This document shows positions 7,131-7,775 of a stretch of DNA of 7,775 bases, piece by piece; the first letter of the stretch is position 1; each line of letters begins with the position of its first letter. The position numbers and the translations under genes are program-made. Below the pieces are notes generated by a model. The model was not told the origin of the DNA. It saw nothing but the letters and a program-made list of their open reading frames with translations, and did no database searches. The stretch lies in the NCBI GenBank assembly GCA_003456765.1, contig DMOT01000027.1, positions 1 through 7,775 on the forward strand. Direction: 5' to 3'. Origin of the DNA: Bacillota bacterium (lineage in GTDB: Bacteria; Bacillota; DTU025).

Positions 7131-7141
7131 TATGTACGTCT

Positions 7142-7775
7142 GTGTCCCGAATGACATGGTTTCTGCTCTCGATGTGCGTCATTGCTGTAATAGTCATACC
7201 CGGGACCATAGCCTTATTTGTTCGGCCAAAGGCAACGCCCGGTTCGAAAGTATCCCTATGGGTGGATCTTTGGGATGCTAAAGCGCAAACTGTACGAAAA
7301 ATGCCTCTAGAGGACTACTTAGTGGGAGTGGTTGCTGCAGAGATGCCTGCCTCTTTTGGCCTGGAGGCCCTGAAGGCGCAAGCTGTGGCAGCCCGCACTT
7401 ATACTGTTCGGAAGATGTTGCAGAACCAGGAGAACTCGGCTTCTCGCGACGCGCATAGGGGAGCGGTCATCTGCAGTGACCCTTCCCACTGCCAGGCCTG
7501 GAACTCCAGAGAGGAGCTCCTCAGAAAATGGGGAGTGGCAGGCTACCTGGGCAATATAAGAAAGATAATCGCAGCGGTGGAGGAGACGGACGGCCTTGTT
7601 GTGACATACAATGGCAGTCTCATTGACGCCGTATACCATTCATGCTGTGGGGGCATGACAGAGGATGCAGCGGATGTGTGGGGAAGGCGAATTCCGTATC
7701 TTGTGGCAGTAAGTTGCGGATGCCAGAGGAAGGCTCTGGAGCTTGGGGAGATGAAGACCTGGGAGAGAGCCGAGC
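7142..7775 (+). CDS. spoIID: Stage II sporulation protein D, lytic transglycosylase (5' part, cut by window edge)
   Basis: SpoIID is a membrane-anchored lytic transglycosylase that, with SpoIIM and SpoIIP, degrades septal peptidoglycan so that the mother cell can engulf the forespore. 211 residues are visible. One membrane segment (about residues 5-27) is followed by the SpoIID domain: MPLEDYLVGVVAAEMP (54-69), with Glu67 as the likely catalytic acid, and LEALKAQAVAARTY (74-87). Cys111 and Cys117 are six residues apart, with His116 and His105. As I recall the Clostridioides difficile structure, this is the zinc-binding set. YHSCCGGMTEDAADVW (165-180) is the conserved C-terminal motif, though CC is unusual where Thr-Ser or similar small residues are common. 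GTG 7142 is chosen over ATG 7151 because of the Shine-Dalgarno distance. Position after murA is typical. Identity is secure; the start is less so. Confidence 0.92.
   Translation, partial: MSRMTWFLLSMCVIAVIVIPGTIALFVRPKATPGSKVSLWVDLWDAKAQTVRKMPLEDYLVGVVAAEMPASFGLEALKAQAVAARTYTVRKMLQNQENSASRDAHRGAVICSDPSHCQAWNSREELLRKWGVAGYLGNIRKIIAAVEETDGLVVTYNGSLIDAVYHSCCGGMTEDAADVWGRRIPYLVAVSCGCQRKALELGEMKTWERAE

Larger units (their letters stand above)
6371..7141 (+). other. Long non-coding spacer between murA and spoIID
   Basis: About 770 bases without a credible gene. The few open frames here (up to 80 codons, on both strands) have no recognisable protein motif, no good ribosome binding site and no continuity with a neighbour. 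The stretch does hold many inverted and direct repeats, listed separately. It contains no tRNA, tmRNA, RNase P or SRP RNA signature that I can recognise. It could carry a small RNA, protein-binding sites, or decayed sequence from a lost gene or element. Confidence 0.7.

Noticed and set aside
7237..7262. GGTTCGAA as the T-arm of a tRNA or tmRNA
   Set aside because: No acceptor, D or anticodon arms surround it and it lies within the spoIID coding frame.

Overview
The window is a 7.8 kb stretch of chromosome from an endospore-forming member of the Bacillota, probably a Clostridia-like lineage with moderately high GC. Three things point there. The gene order is the one found around upp, tagO, mnaA, murA and spoIID in Firmicutes. 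The gene at the right edge is the sporulation protein SpoIID. Translation starts have purine-rich Shine-Dalgarno sequences and are often GTG or TTG: five of the eight visible starts are best read as non-ATG. All genes lie on the + strand. I see no mobile element, CRISPR array, tRNA or rRNA.

From 1 to 4929 the genes are packed like one transcription unit: the 3' part of a Sua5/YwlC threonylcarbamoyl-AMP synthase, the YwlE protein-arginine phosphatase, RpiB (ribose-5-phosphate isomerase B), Upp (uracil phosphoribosyltransferase), a ComEB-type dCMP deaminase, a TagO/WecA polyprenyl-phosphate GlcNAc-1-phosphate transferase, and the WecB/MnaA UDP-GlcNAc 2-epimerase. Gaps run from a 4-base overlap to about 60 bases, and I see no terminator between them. 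A 93-base gap with a hairpin and a weak possible promoter then leads to murA (5023-6300), which ends at a clear intrinsic terminator (6341-6370).

The stretch 6371-7141 (about 770 bases) has no credible gene but is rich in symmetry: a nested inverted repeat just after the terminator, a strong 8-bp hairpin, a two-copy repeat whose second copy is split by a hairpin-like insert, two perfect 12-bp palindromes, and four copies of TGGAACA. It is the least explained part of the window. The right edge holds spoIID (from about 7142), cut off by the window end, with a possible sigma-E -10 element and a Shine-Dalgarno sequence before it.

Functionally the left block covers tRNA t6A synthesis, reversal of protein arginine phosphorylation, the pentose phosphate pathway and pyrimidine salvage. 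The right block concerns the cell envelope: TagO, MnaA and MurA all draw on UDP-GlcNAc (polymer linkage unit, ManNAc donor, first committed step of peptidoglycan), and SpoIID remodels peptidoglycan during engulfment. In many relatives the F-type ATP synthase operon lies between mnaA and murA; here it is absent. This is mostly ordinary housekeeping sequence. I did not find a new multi-gene system; the best candidate for something undescribed is the structured murA-spoIID spacer.
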